64,000 nucleotides of DNA from Pseudonocardia sp. MH-G8 (GCF_002262885.1 NZ_NKYF01000025.1:1-64000); one strand, 5' to 3'; numbered from the stretch's first letter, positions 1 through 8,393 are shown. Notes: generated from the letters alone by a model not told the origin. Made by a program: numbers and translations.

Positions 1-58
1 CTCCAGCGCCGATGGTACTGCACTCGTTAGGGTGTGGGAGAGTAGGTCGCCGCCGACA
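1..58 (+). rRNA. rrf: 5S ribosomal RNA, 3' end (partial)
   Basis: The first bases (GATGGTACTGC, then GTGGGAGAGTAGGTCGCCGCC) match the conserved 3' third of bacterial 5S rRNA, including the loop E/helix IV region and the 3' strand of helix I. The 5' part lies outside the window, so an rRNA operon must end here, transcribed left to right. A strong rho-independent terminator follows within about 12 nt, as expected for the last gene of rrn. Confidence 0.9.
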
Positions 59-68
59 TTTAACATTT

Positions 69-107
69 CAAATGAGCCCCGCCTTCTGGCGGGGCTCATT
101 TGTTTTT
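69..107 (+). terminator. rrn operon terminator
   Basis: A perfect 15-bp stem (CAAATGAGCCCCGCC pairing with GGCGGGGCTCATTTG) closes a TTCT tetraloop and is followed by TTTTTG. This is a canonical rho-independent terminator directly after the 5S gene. Confidence 0.93.
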
Positions 108-122
108 GTGGCTGTTGGCGCC

Positions 123-662
123 TCAGCGCAGCGACGCGTCCAGCTGGCGGATCAGTTCTCCGACGCGGCCTCCGCCACGCGGGGCGTCGGGGTAGCGCCT
201 CAGGACGTCCACCACGACGGCGTGCGCGAGGAGCTGCGACTGCGCGATGTGGTGGGCACCGACGGCAGGATCGCCCCCGGCGGAGAGCTCGAACGCGCGC
301 GCGGCATGAGCGGCGGAACCGAGGATGTGCTTCACCTGGGTCGCCTTCGCCAGCGGGTGGAGGAACGCGGCGCTGGCCGCGGCGAGGGCGGCTCGCGCCG
401 CGTCGCTCGCCGCAGCCTGTCCTGCATCGCGGGTCTCCTGCGCCGCCCGGTGCGCGGCCCATGCGCTGTCGCGTATGGCCTTGACGCGCCTGCCGCTGTC
501 GGCGAAAGCCTGTGCCGCGTCGATCGCGTCCCGGGCGCGCCGGTCGTCGGGACGTTCACCCTCGAAGATCACCAGGGCCGGCCGGGCGCACGCCACGGCG
601 TAGCCGGCCACGTCCCGGAGTTCGGACGTGCTGAGCTCGATCGTCGTGGTGTCATCAGCCAC
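123..662 (-). CDS. Immunity-like / 'exonuclease SbcC'-type helical protein
   Basis: A 179-residue, alanine-rich, all-helical protein. The segment running from ARPALVIFEGERPDDRRARDA through GRRVKAIRDSAWAAHRAA to ATQVKHILGSAAHAARAFEL resembles an actinobacterial family usually labelled 'putative immunity protein' (Imm-5 like) or, misleadingly, 'exonuclease SbcC'. It has no nuclease or ATPase motif. It starts at ATG and converges on the rRNA operon. No toxin gene is next to it, so it would be an orphan immunity-type protein. The family call rests on sequence pattern memory; the function is unknown. Confidence 0.6.
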   Translation of the reverse strand: MADDTTTIELSTSELRDVAGYAVACARPALVIFEGERPDDRRARDAIDAAQAFADSGRRVKAIRDSAWAAHRAAQETRDAGQAAASDAARAALAAASAAFLHPLAKATQVKHILGSAAHAARAFELSAGGDPAVGAHHIAQSQLLAHAVVVDVLRRYPDAPRGGGRVGELIRQLDASLR

Positions 663-729
663 AACGCCATCCTCGCGCGCAGGAGCGCGTCAGGGAACCA
701 GGAGCGGAACTCTGTGCCGGAAGGGAGTT

Positions 730-919
730 CTGTGCGGTCGGCGTCGGGGACCTCGAGAAGGCCAAGGACCTGCAGCGCAGGCTGGTGCAGACCGCCACCG
801 CGTGCCGGTGTGGTGCGCTCCCGGCGGGTTGTCACGCCGCGCTGGAACTCGCGGAGCCGAGCGGCCCGCACCGTGCCATTGCGCCAGGAGCTGGTGGCGC
901 AGCTGCGGCCGGCCGCGAG
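730..919 (+). pseudogene. Decayed C-terminal fragment of a dihydrodipicolinate synthase (DapA) family gene
   Basis: Two reading frames in succession give peptides that look like the C-terminal helices of DapA/DHDPS-family aldolases: GDLEKAKDLQRRLVQTATAC, then ALPAGCHAALELAEPSGP, and after a frame change near 870, PLRQELVAQLRPAA. No start codon, catalytic lysine region or barrel core is present upstream, and the frame is broken, so this is a gene remnant and not a functional CDS. The identification is from motif resemblance only. Confidence 0.45.
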
Positions 920-930
920 GCGTCGTGTTC

Positions 931-1507
931 CCAGCACAGGGGTTGAACGAATGCCGAGGCCGGCGCCTGCGCTCCTCCGTCGCGAGCAGCACCGCCGGCT
1001 GTGATCGTCAGCTCGGTGCAGCGCGGCGGTCGTGCCCGCACCGCGGGCACTGCATCGATCACGGGCACATGGTGGTGCGGTCGATCGTCGATCACGACTT
1101 CGCCCGTGATCGCCGCTGCGGGGCGGGACGCGGAGCGCGGTGATCGATCTGATCAGTACCTGGGTGCTGCCGCTGCGACGGTGGCGTACTTGTCGGGGTG
1201 ATCAGGGCTGATGATCGGTTCGAGAAGCGCGTGGATGCTGTCGCGACGGCGTCAGGTGCCTCTCGCAGCGATCACCGTCTGGCATCTGCGGCCCGACTCG
1301 CGGCTGCCCTCGATCGCGTCGGAATCGCACCGAAACGGCGATCACCTGGCGCTGCAGCCCGCGGTCCCGTGCGGGGACCACCGGCGGCTCGGTGTGCGCT
1401 GCGGATCGCGGGCCGAGGTCGCGAGCGACCACCGGCCCTTGGCCCCGGGACTGCGCGAGGCGGCCTACAGGTCCCGCGAAACGATGTCCGCAGTGTGAGC
1501 GTGGCGC
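931..1507. other. Non-coding spacer with imperfect repeats
   Basis: I see no credible gene in this stretch: all frames lack a plausible start with protein-like composition. It holds a 10-bp inverted repeat (GATCACGGGC at 1057-1066 with GCCCGTGATC at 1102-1111) and two tandem copies of the dispersed repeat described separately at 1155-1290. It probably represents degraded sequence between the DapA remnant and the lipoprotein gene. Confidence 0.5.
1155..1290 (+). repeat. Dispersed intergenic repeat, two copies
   Basis: Two adjacent degenerate copies: one at about 1155-1207 (CTGGGTGCTGCCGCTGCGAC, then GGCGTACTTGTCGGGGTGATCA) and one at 1213-1290. The second is about 87% identical over roughly 75 bp to the sequence at 17164-17238 (shared blocks TGCTGTCGCG, CGTCAGGTGC, AGCGATCACC). 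A relative in the opposite orientation lies at 41211-41275. It is non-coding, of unknown nature, and found only between genes here. Confidence 0.6.
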
Positions 1508-1513
1508 TACCGT
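1508..1513 (+). promoter_or_regulatory. Predicted -10 box for leaderless lipoprotein gene
   Basis: TACCGT lies 7 nt before GTG 1521, the spacing expected when transcription begins at the start codon. No convincing -35 hexamer is visible. Confidence 0.4.
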
Positions 1514-1520
1514 GCTCCTC

Positions 1521-2111
1521 GTGCGAGGGGTGAGGGGCGTGGTGCTGGCCGTGGTGCTGGCTGTGCTGACATCCGCATGCGCCGTCGGCGGCTCCCCGTC
1601 GCCGCCTTCCGCGCCGGAAGGCTCGCCGGGCGGGGGGATCGAACTGCCGGCGCGGCCGCGGGAGGTGCGGCTGGACGGGGTGGACCCGTGTTCGTTGCTG
1701 ACGGAGCAGCAGCGGGTGGAGCTGGGGTTGGACGGCCGGCCGGTGTCTACACGGGATCGGGTGGGCCTGTACGAAGGGACCGAGGTTCCGCTGTGCACGG
1801 TGCGCGGGTTCGAGCCCCGCGCAGTGACGGTCGGGGTGAGCCTGGTGGGGTCCGTGGGGATCGAGCGGTTCACCTCCGGTGAATTGGCAACAGACCTCCA
1901 GCAGGTGACGGTCCAGGGTTTTCCCGCGGTGGTGGCGGTGCCGACGAGGTTCACGGACTACTGCACTGTGATCGTGGACGTCGCGGCTGGCCAGCTCCTT
2001 GATGTGCAGTATGGGACTGGCGGTCAGCAGCCCCCGATCCCCCAGATGCAGCTGTGCCGGGATGCGGAAACCGTCGCGGGAGCAGCGATGATGACCTTGC
2101 TCAACTCATGA
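1521..2111 (+). CDS. DUF3558 domain lipoprotein
   Basis: A secreted, lipid-anchored protein of about 196 residues. The N-terminus has a short basic stretch (VRGVRG), a hydrophobic core and a lipobox-like LTSAC, after which comes a Pro/Ser-rich linker. The mature domain carries the DUF3558 hallmarks VDPCSLLTEQQ, a central CTVRGF, YCTVIVDVA and a final LCRDAETVA helix, with paired cysteines. Its function in the cell envelope is unknown. The in-frame GTG at 1512 is an alternative start; 1521 was chosen because TACCGT sits 7 nt upstream. Upstream codons to 1392 do not look coding. Confidence 0.75.
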   Translation: MRGVRGVVLAVVLAVLTSACAVGGSPSPPSAPEGSPGGGIELPARPREVRLDGVDPCSLLTEQQRVELGLDGRPVSTRDRVGLYEGTEVPLCTVRGFEPRAVTVGVSLVGSVGIERFTSGELATDLQQVTVQGFPAVVAVPTRFTDYCTVIVDVAAGQLLDVQYGTGGQQPPIPQMQLCRDAETVAGAAMMTLLNS

Positions 2112-2229
2112 ACACGCTCCGCGAGTAGCAGCGACGTTCACGATCGCACACATTCGTGCTCGTCTGGCCCCTGAATCGCCTTAGCGGGCCTAACGTCGGC
2201 TTGACGCCGTCGCGGACCGAGGAGTGTGC

Positions 2230-2565
2230 ATGCCCGGACAGTTCCCGCCCGCCGCCCTGCGGATCGAGCCGTCCGCGATTCCGGCGGTCCGCGCAGCATT
2301 CGACGAATCCCTCACCGAGCTGAGCCGGCATCTGGTTCGGCTGCGCCAGGAGGCCTACATCCGGGAGCCGTGGCTCGGCGACCCCGTGAGCGCCGAAGTC
2401 GTGGGTGCCTACAACTCCCGTGTGATGGACGCGCATGACGGGCCGTACGCGGCGATGGTGGCGCTGGAGGCCGAGCTGCTCAAGATCCGCGAGTCGCTGA
2501 AGCTGATGGAGGACCACTACCGCCGCACGGAGGGCGAGAACGCGGCGCTGTGGGGGCGGCTGTGA
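2230..2565 (+). CDS. WXG100-like small helical protein
   Basis: A 111-residue, mostly helical protein. It has a WLG turn near residue 46 (REPWLGDPVS) between two helices and ends with HYRRTEGEN, which fits the YxxxD/E export signal of type VII substrates. A GAGGAG ribosome binding site lies 7 nt before ATG 2230. Both features suggest a relative of the WXG100/ESX superfamily. No ESX machinery gene is in the window, so secretion is inference. It could instead be an unrelated actinobacterial helical hairpin protein. Confidence 0.5.
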   Translation: MPGQFPPAALRIEPSAIPAVRAAFDESLTELSRHLVRLRQEAYIREPWLGDPVSAEVVGAYNSRVMDAHDGPYAAMVALEAELLKIRESLKLMEDHYRRTEGENAALWGRL

Positions 2566-2670
2566 GCAGCCAGGGCCGCCGTGGCTCGGCAGCCGCCGGG
2601 GCGCACGGCTTGTGGATAACTCCCGCCGGACCGTCCGGCACCGTCGGTGTGCCGGAGCACCGTCGGCGGT

Positions 2671-2985
2671 ATGACGAACATCTTCGATGACCTGCCCTGG
2701 CACGAGTACGACGAGCTGGACGATCTCGAGTGCGAGCAGCCCGGGCTGAGCCTCTCGCTGGAACAGCTGGTGGGCCTGGCCAAGGCGCTCGAGTCGGCGC
2801 TGCGCTCCTGTGACGGCACCCTGCGCGTCGCCCAGGAATGGGCGCGGGGTGCCGAGGTCGGCTGGCCGCAGTTGCGGCACGAGCTGGAGGAGAACGGCGG
2901 CTTCTGCGACTGCGAGGTCGTGCTCAACGTCTTGGGCGGCGACTTCGACCGGATCTTCGACGACGACGGCGCGGGTCCGGACTGA
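2671..2985 (+). CDS. DUF2695 family protein
   Basis: A 104-residue acidic soluble protein. The pattern SCDGTLRVAQEW, followed by L-rich spacing and ENGGFCDCEVVLNV near the C-terminus, matches DUF2695, with conserved cysteines in CDCE and an earlier CDGT. The paired CxC could bind metal, but this is unproven. The gene is preceded by about 105 nt that include TGTGGATAA (2611-2619, the reverse complement of a DnaA-box-like 9-mer). No function is known for the family. Confidence 0.7.
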   Translation: MTNIFDDLPWHEYDELDDLECEQPGLSLSLEQLVGLAKALESALRSCDGTLRVAQEWARGAEVGWPQLRHELEENGGFCDCEVVLNVLGGDFDRIFDDDGAGPD

Positions 2986-3027
2986 CCGCGTCGGGCCGGA
3001 CCAACGGCCGGGACCTCGAGGGGGTGG

Positions 3028-3696
3028 TCAGTTCTCGTCGAGCAGGCGGGTCAGGAAGTCTCCCGCCTCCCGGGCTGCGCGCTCCACGTCCTGCGCCGCG
3101 ATCGCCTCCACCAGCCCGTCGTGGGAGATCTCGTCCTGCTTGTCCAGGCCGGCGGGCATGGTGGTGGCCACGCTGCGGGCCACCACCTCGGCCACCCCGC
3201 GGTAGAGCTCGGTCAGCAGGTCGTTGTGGGCGCTGCGCACCACCACGAGGTGGAAGGCGGTGTCGGTGTGCACGGCGCGTTCCACGTCCTGGTCCCGTAC
3301 GGCGGCGTTGCGCTCGGCGAGGGCGTTGTGCAGGGCGGTGAGGTCGTCGGCGGTGCGGCGGACGGCGGCCAGGCGGGCGGCGTCGACCTCCAGCACGCGG
3401 CGCACCTCCAGCGCGTCGCGGAGCTCGCTGCCGCACAGCTTGCGCAGCGCCCCGGAGAGCTCGGTGGTGGCGCGCACGAACGTGCCGTCGCCCTGGCGGA
3501 CCTCCAGCAGGCCGGCGTGGGCGAGCGCGCGCACCGCCTCGCGGACGGTGTTGCGGCCGACGTCGAGGGCCGTGGCGAGTTCCGTCTCAGGCGGGATGCG
3601 GCCGCCGACGGGCCACTCCCCGGACACGATCGTGGCCTGCAGCTGGTCGATGGCCTGCTCGACCAGTCCGGCGCGGCGAGGTGTGATCAGAGGCAC
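3028..3696 (-). CDS. FadR-family (GntR/FCD) transcriptional regulator
   Basis: A 222-residue regulator. Residues ~10-75 form a GntR winged helix (IPPETELATALDVGRNTVREA, then LLEVRQGDGTFV). Residues ~85-215 form the helical FCD ligand domain (RRVLEVDAARLAA, DTAFHLVVVRSAHN, HDGLVEAIAAQDVERA), whose His/Asp residues usually hold a metal and a carboxylate ligand. It is divergent from the CynX-type transporter at 3745, with about 48 nt between start codons, so it most likely controls that gene in response to a small acid. Start ATG. Confidence 0.85.
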   Translation of the reverse strand: MPLITPRRAGLVEQAIDQLQATIVSGEWPVGGRIPPETELATALDVGRNTVREAVRALAHAGLLEVRQGDGTFVRATTELSGALRKLCGSELRDALEVRRVLEVDAARLAAVRRTADDLTALHNALAERNAAVRDQDVERAVHTDTAFHLVVVRSAHNDLLTELYRGVAEVVARSVATTMPAGLDKQDEISHDGLVEAIAAQDVERAAREAGDFLTRLLDEN

Positions 3697-3718
3697 CGAC
3701 GCATCCCATCATCCGAAC

Positions 3719-3734
3719 ATCCTATGTATGGGAT
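3719..3734. promoter_or_regulatory. Candidate operator between FadR-type regulator and transporter
   Basis: ATCC-N8-GGAT in the short divergent spacer (ATCCTATGTATGGGAT). The dyad is weak (4-bp arms), but its position just upstream of both starts fits a shared operator. Confidence 0.3.
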
Positions 3735-3744
3735 CATAGCTGAA

Positions 3745-4995
3745 ATGGGGATGGAGCGGGTGACGTCGGCGCGCACCGACACGGAGGCCTTGGTCGATAT
3801 CGGCGCTGCGGAGACGGTGCAGCGAGCCCGACACACCGCCCTGCTCGGCACGCCGCTGCTGGTCGTCGGCGTCGCGCTGGCCGCCATGAACCTGCGCCCC
3901 GCGGTCACCAGCATGGCCGCGATGCTCGGCGAGGTGCGGGCGGACCTCGGCGCGTCGGCCATCTGGGCCAGCACGCTCACCGCCGTCCCCACGCTGTGCT
4001 TCGGGCTGGCGGCGATCGCCGCGCCCGCGATCGGGCGCCGGTTCGGCATGGCGCGTGCGGTCGGGCTGTCGCTGGTCGTGCTCACCGGCGGGCTGCTGCT
4101 GCGGGTGCTGGACGGGCCGTGGGTCGTGCTCGGCGGCACGTTCATCGCCGCTGCCGGGATCGCCATCGGCAACGTGCTCATCCCGGTGGTGGTCAAGGAG
4201 TCGTTCCCGGGGCAGGTCGGGCGCGTCACCGGGATCTACACGGCGGCGCTGGCCGCCGGCGGTGGGATCGGCGCCGCGTTGACGCCGCCGCTGGAGCAGC
4301 TGTTCGGCGGCTGGCGGGCGGCAGTGGCGGCGTGGGCGGTGCTGTCGCTGGCCGCGCTGGTGGTCTGGTGGCGCGCCGCGCGCCACGAACCGGCAGGGGT
4401 GACGGTCGGGGATGCTCCGCCCCCTCGTCGCAACCTCATGCGTAGTCCGCTGGCCTGGGCCGTCACCGGGTTCTTCGGTCTTCAAGCGCTGTTCGCCTAC
4501 GTCACGATGGGCTGGTTGGCCGAGCTTTTCGTCAGCGAAGGCATCGCCCGCACCGAGGCCGGGCTGATGCTCGCGGTGATCAGCCTCATCGGCATCCCGA
4601 TCAGCCTGGTCCTGCCGCCCATCGCGCTGGCCCGGCGCTCGCAGTCGGGGTGGATCAGCGGGCTGGCCACCGTCAGTCTGCTGGGCGTGTTCGGGCTGCT
4701 CATCGCCCCGACCGCGGCGCCATGGGCGTGGACGCTCCTGCTCGGCGTCGGCATGGGGGTGTTCCCGCTGGGGCTCGGGGTGATCGCGCTGCGCACCCGC
4801 ACCGCCGCCGACACCGCAGGCCTCTCCGCGATGGCCCAGAGCATCGGCTACCTGATCAGCTCGGTCGGTCCGTTCCTGTTCGGCGTGCTGCACGGCACCA
4901 CCGGCGGTTGGGCGGTCTCCCTGTGGATGCTGGTCGTGGTGTTGCTGCTCGAGATCGTCCTGGGCTGGATCGTCGGCCGGCCGCGGTACGTCTGA
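3745..4995 (+). CDS. CynX/NimT-family MFS transporter
   Basis: A 12-helix major facilitator of about 416 residues. The signature NLRPAVTSMAAML in helix 1, GRRFGMARAVGLS after helix 2 and FPGQVGRVTGIYTAALAAGGGIGA near helix 5 are typical of the CynX/NimT (cyanate/2-nitroimidazole) family, whose members export small anions or drugs. It lies divergent from the FadR-like regulator. ATG codons at 3724, 3745 and 3751 and GTG 3760 are all in frame; none has a strong ribosome binding site, so the exact N-terminus is uncertain. Confidence 0.85.
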   Translation: MGMERVTSARTDTEALVDIGAAETVQRARHTALLGTPLLVVGVALAAMNLRPAVTSMAAMLGEVRADLGASAIWASTLTAVPTLCFGLAAIAAPAIGRRFGMARAVGLSLVVLTGGLLLRVLDGPWVVLGGTFIAAAGIAIGNVLIPVVVKESFPGQVGRVTGIYTAALAAGGGIGAALTPPLEQLFGGWRAAVAAWAVLSLAALVVWWRAARHEPAGVTVGDAPPPRRNLMRSPLAWAVTGFFGLQALFAYVTMGWLAELFVSEGIARTEAGLMLAVISLIGIPISLVLPPIALARRSQSGWISGLATVSLLGVFGLLIAPTAAPWAWTLLLGVGMGVFPLGLGVIALRTRTAADTAGLSAMAQSIGYLISSVGPFLFGVLHGTTGGWAVSLWMLVVVLLLEIVLGWIVGRPRYV

Positions 4996-5063
4996 CGGGT
5001 GGCGCGATCGCGCCCGCCGAATGCACTTGACCTGTAGCCGGGTCGAACTCGGAAGCTGGAGTC

Positions 5064-6578
5064 ATGACGCATTCCCAGAGCCCTCCGCGTGCGGGGGCGC
5101 GGCAGTGGCTCGGCCTGGCCGTGCTCGCGCTTCCCCTGCTGGTCCTCGCGCTCGACGTGAGCGTGCTGTACCTGGCTGCACCCGCGTTGACGGCCGACCT
5201 GCAACCGAGCGCGACGCAGCAGCTCTGGATCCTCGACGTCTACGGCTTCCTCATCGCCGGCTTCCTGGTCACGATGGGGTCGATCGGCGACCGCATCGGG
5301 CGTCGCAGGCTGCTGCTCATCGGTGGTGCGGCGTTCGCCGTCGCGTCCGTGGTGGCGGCGTACGCGCCGACCGCCGAGACGCTGATCGCCGCCCGCGCGC
5401 TGCTGGGGATCGCCGGGGCCACCCTCATGCCCTCGACGCTGGCGCTGATCAGCACGATGTTCCGCGATCCCGCTCAGCGCACCACCGCGATCGCCGTCTG
5501 GATGACGATGTTCTCCGCCGGGGTGGCGCTCGGCCCGATCGTGGGCGGGCTGCTGCTCGCCAACTACTGGTGGGGATCGGTGTTCCTGCTCGGCGTCCCG
5601 GTGATGCTGGCGCTGCTCGTGCTCGGGCCGGTCCTGCTGCCCGAGCACCGCGACCCGGCGGGGGTGCGCGGCGTCGACGTGGCGAGCATCGCGCTCTCGC
5701 TCGCGGCGATGCTGCCGCTGGCGTACGGGGTCAAGGAGACCGCGGCGCACGGGCTCGGGTTCGTGCCGTCGCTGGCCGTCGCGGTGGGCCTGGGCGCGGG
5801 GTGGGCGTTCGTGCGTCGCCAGCGGCGGATGCCCGACCCGATGCTCGACGTGGCGCTGTTCGCCCGGCGCGAGTTCGTCGCGGCCGTGAGCCTCATCCTG
5901 CTCGGGCTGCTGGCGCTCAACGGGCTGTTCTACCTGCTCCCGCAGTTCCTGCAACTCGTGAGCGGCGTGGACGCGCTGGAGGCGGGGCTGTGGATGCTCC
6001 CCGTCGCGGCGGCCACCGTGGTGGGCTCGCTGCTGACGCCGCGCCTGGCCCAGCGGGTCGGGCGCACCCGGCTGCTCGCCGCTGCCGCTGCCGTGTCGCT
6101 CCTGGGGTGCATCGCGATCACGCGGGTCGGCGCGGACGTGTCGCCCGCGGTGCTGGTCGGGCTGGTGGCGGTGACGGTCCTGGGCGTCGTGCCGACCGGG
6201 GTGCTGGGCACGGACCTGGTCCTGGGATCGGTGCCGCCCGAGCGTGCCGGCTCGGCGTCGGCGGTGTCGGAGACGGCCGGCGAGCTGGGAGTCGCGCTGG
6301 GGGTGGCGGCCGCGGGATCCGTGGTGACGGCCGTGTACGGCGCCCGGCTCGCGGCGGAGCTGCCGGCGGGCGTGCCGGCGGCGGCCCAGGAGGGGTTGGC
6401 CCCGGCGCTCCTCGCCGCGGAGTCGCTGCCCGCGCCCGCGGGGGCGGAGCTCGCCGAGGCCGCCCGCACGGCGTTCACCGCGGCGTTCGGCGCCGTGGGC
6501 TGGTACGGCGCGGCGGTGCTGGCGTTGGTCGTGGTCCTGACCCTCACCGTGCTGCGCGAGCGTCCCGCGCTGCGGTGA
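5064..6578 (+). CDS. DHA2-family (QacA/SmvA-like) MFS multidrug exporter
   Basis: A 504-residue proton antiporter with about 14 predicted membrane helices. The N-terminal LDVSVLYLAAPALTADL, WILDVYGFLIAGFLVTMGSIGDRIGRRR (motif A) and GVALGPIVGGLLL (motif C) are classic for drug:H+ antiporters of the SmvA/QacA group, which expel cationic compounds. ATG 5064 follows about 68 nt after the upstream transporter and both are on the same strand, so they might be co-transcribed. No local regulator is obvious for it. Confidence 0.88.
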   Translation: MTHSQSPPRAGARQWLGLAVLALPLLVLALDVSVLYLAAPALTADLQPSATQQLWILDVYGFLIAGFLVTMGSIGDRIGRRRLLLIGGAAFAVASVVAAYAPTAETLIAARALLGIAGATLMPSTLALISTMFRDPAQRTTAIAVWMTMFSAGVALGPIVGGLLLANYWWGSVFLLGVPVMLALLVLGPVLLPEHRDPAGVRGVDVASIALSLAAMLPLAYGVKETAAHGLGFVPSLAVAVGLGAGWAFVRRQRRMPDPMLDVALFARREFVAAVSLILLGLLALNGLFYLLPQFLQLVSGVDALEAGLWMLPVAAATVVGSLLTPRLAQRVGRTRLLAAAAAVSLLGCIAITRVGADVSPAVLVGLVAVTVLGVVPTGVLGTDLVLGSVPPERAGSASAVSETAGELGVALGVAAAGSVVTAVYGARLAAELPAGVPAAAQEGLAPALLAAESLPAPAGAELAEAARTAFTAAFGAVGWYGAAVLALVVVLTLTVLRERPALR

Positions 6579-6594
6579 CGGCCGCCGCGCGAGG

Positions 6595-7012
6595 TCAGGG
6601 CCAGGTGCGCAGGGCGGCGCGCGCGAAGGCGATCCCCTCCGGCGTGGGTCGCCGGTCCCTGCCGTGTGGCCCCAGCGTGCCCAGCCGGTCGCGCACGCTC
6701 CACGTGACCGGCGGTGATCCCGCTGATCGGGCTGCCCTCGGCTGGCAGGACGGGGGAGGCGTGGTTCTCGCACGCGTCCCGGGACGTCACGGGCATCCGC
6801 TCGGTGATGTGCAGCAACAAGCCGGGGGGAACGGTCTCGAAGCCGTACATCCGCGCGACCTCGGCACGCGCTTCGGCGTGGCGGGGGAGCCCCGGGTCGG
6901 TGGCCGCGCAGAACAGCTCGTAGCCGTGGACGCGGCCGCAGTCCTCCGGCGGGCCTCGCCATCGGTGCGCCGGAGTGGGGCTGTGCGCCCGAACGCTTAC
7001 CTGCCAGGTCAT
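6595..7012 (-). pseudogene. Frameshifted gene remnant, unidentified
   Basis: On the minus strand, a coding-like N-terminal part (from ATG 7012; includes HGYELFCAATDPGLPRHAEA and RAEVARMYGFETVPPGLL) runs into an improbable frame near 6715. A neighbouring frame then gives a natural-looking C-terminus (TWSVRDRLGTLGPHGRD, then EGIAFARAALRTWP and a stop at 6595). A single frameshift would join them into about 138 residues. I do not recognise the family; there is only a faint likeness to C-terminal regions of APH-type kinases. Either a decayed gene or a sequencing frameshift. Confidence 0.4.
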
Positions 7013-7078
7013 CGACTCCGATACGCCCGGGCGTCATGATCGTCGGTGTACGGAAGCCGCACGACCGGAAGGGACACC

Positions 7079-7426
7079 ATGCCCACCTACGTCATCGCCC
7101 ACCTGCGGGATGCCGCCCCGCACCCGGATGTCGCCGAGTACATCGAGCGCATCACCGCCACGTTCGCACCGCACGGCGGCCGCTTCCTCGTGCACGCCAC
7201 GCAGCACGAGGTGAAGGAGGGCGCCTGGCCCGGGAACGTCGTGATGATCGGCTTCCCCGGGCCGGCCGAGGCGCAGGCCTGGTGGAACTCTCCCGAGTAC
7301 CAGGAGATCGCGCCGCTGCGCTCGCGGCACGTCGACGGCGACATCATCGTGGTCGACGGCGTGCCCGAGGGCTACGACCCGGCTCGCACCGCGGCCGCCA
7401 TGCGCGAGGCCCTGCCTGCCGGGTAG
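7079..7426 (+). CDS. DUF1330 family protein
   Basis: A 115-residue protein with the ferredoxin-like dimeric alpha/beta barrel expected for DUF1330: PTYVIAHLRDA at the start, YIERITATFAPHGGRFLVHAT in the middle, then VVMIGFPGPAEAQAWWNSPEYQEIAPLR. Such proteins resemble monooxygenase/EthD barrels, but no reaction is established. ATG 7079 is preceded by GGAAGGGA. The gene stands alone between a decayed gene and the convergent sugar cluster. Confidence 0.85.
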   Translation: MPTYVIAHLRDAAPHPDVAEYIERITATFAPHGGRFLVHATQHEVKEGAWPGNVVMIGFPGPAEAQAWWNSPEYQEIAPLRSRHVDGDIIVVDGVPEGYDPARTAAAMREALPAG

Positions 7427-7466
7427 CTCACATCCGAGGTAGGTGGCCTCACGCGCCTGCGGGCGG

Positions 7467-8393
7467 TCAGGAGGACGGCGGCCCCGCAGCCACGGTAGGA
7501 GGCGTCGCGGTCGGGGATTCGCCGCCGGATTCGTCGGCGTACACCATGAGCGTGGAGCCGCCGATGGCCAGGACGATGCCGATGAACCCGTAGATCGACG
7601 GCAGGGTCTGGTACACGGCGAGCGACAGCACGATGGTGAGCACGGGTGCGAGCGCGTTGGTCACCGGCGCGACGATGGCGGCCTTGCCGCGGGACAGCGC
7701 CATGACGAGGAACAGCGCGCCGACGGCGTTGAGCAGCTGGGTGCCCAGCGTCAGGGCGGGGGCCTGCCAGGGGGCGTCGCCGGGGAAGCCACCCATCATG
7801 ACCAAGGCGACGGGGATGAGCAGCAGGCCGCTGACCGTCATCCAGGCGAACGTCGTCGCGTCGTTCACGCCGACGGTGGCGGCCTTCTTCATGAAGAAGG
7901 CCTGGACACCCCAGGCGATCATGACGATCAGGGCCAGGATCAGCCACGGGCCGCTCCCGGTGTCACCGGACCCGCTGCTGACGCTGAACAGGACGATGGA
8001 CGCCAGTGCGGCGACCACGCCGACGGTGGCCAGTGTGCGGATGCGTTCGCGCAGGATGAGCACGGCCATCAGCACGGTGATGGCGGGGGAGATCGCGATG
8101 AGCGGGAAGATCAGGTAGGCCGGCCCGATCGTGAGGGCCTGGAACAAGACGAGCTGGCCACCGGCACCCGTGAGGCCGACGATCAGGCCGTACCCGGCCG
8201 CGATCGGGCGCCGGTCGAGCTTGTGGCCGCGCATCGCGAAGTAGGCGGGGATGAGCATGGTGATCGCCCACAGGATGTAGACCATCTCGTCGGGGTAGTC
8301 GTACAGCGTGGTCGGCGCGCTCGAGAACGCTCCCCAGACGCCCCAGAACAGCACCAGGAGCCCGGCGTAGGGGATCCAGCGGCGGTCACTCAT
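7467..8393 (-). CDS. EamA/DMT-family transporter
   Basis: A 308-residue membrane protein with about 10 helices in two EamA repeats (first ends near FPLIAISPAITVLMAVLILRE, second near TNALAPVLTIVLSLAVYQ). It is the last gene of a four-gene operon: its ATG overlaps the end of the sugar kinase by 8 bp. The context suggests uptake or efflux of the sugar or amino sugar handled by the kinase, AgaS and GatZ products. Some DMT permeases carry sugars, but substrate specificity cannot be read from the sequence. Confidence 0.8.
   Translation of the reverse strand: MSDRRWIPYAGLLVLFWGVWGAFSSAPTTLYDYPDEMVYILWAITMLIPAYFAMRGHKLDRRPIAAGYGLIVGLTGAGGQLVLFQALTIGPAYLIFPLIAISPAITVLMAVLILRERIRTLATVGVVAALASIVLFSVSSGSGDTGSGPWLILALIVMIAWGVQAFFMKKAATVGVNDATTFAWMTVSGLLLIPVALVMMGGFPGDAPWQAPALTLGTQLLNAVGALFLVMALSRGKAAIVAPVTNALAPVLTIVLSLAVYQTLPSIYGFIGIVLAIGGSTLMVYADESGGESPTATPPTVAAGPPSS

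Noticed and set aside
3121..3744. N-terminal extension of the CynX-type transporter frame
   Set aside because: It overlaps the FadR-family gene on the other strand and has no family match; transporter homology begins after 3745.
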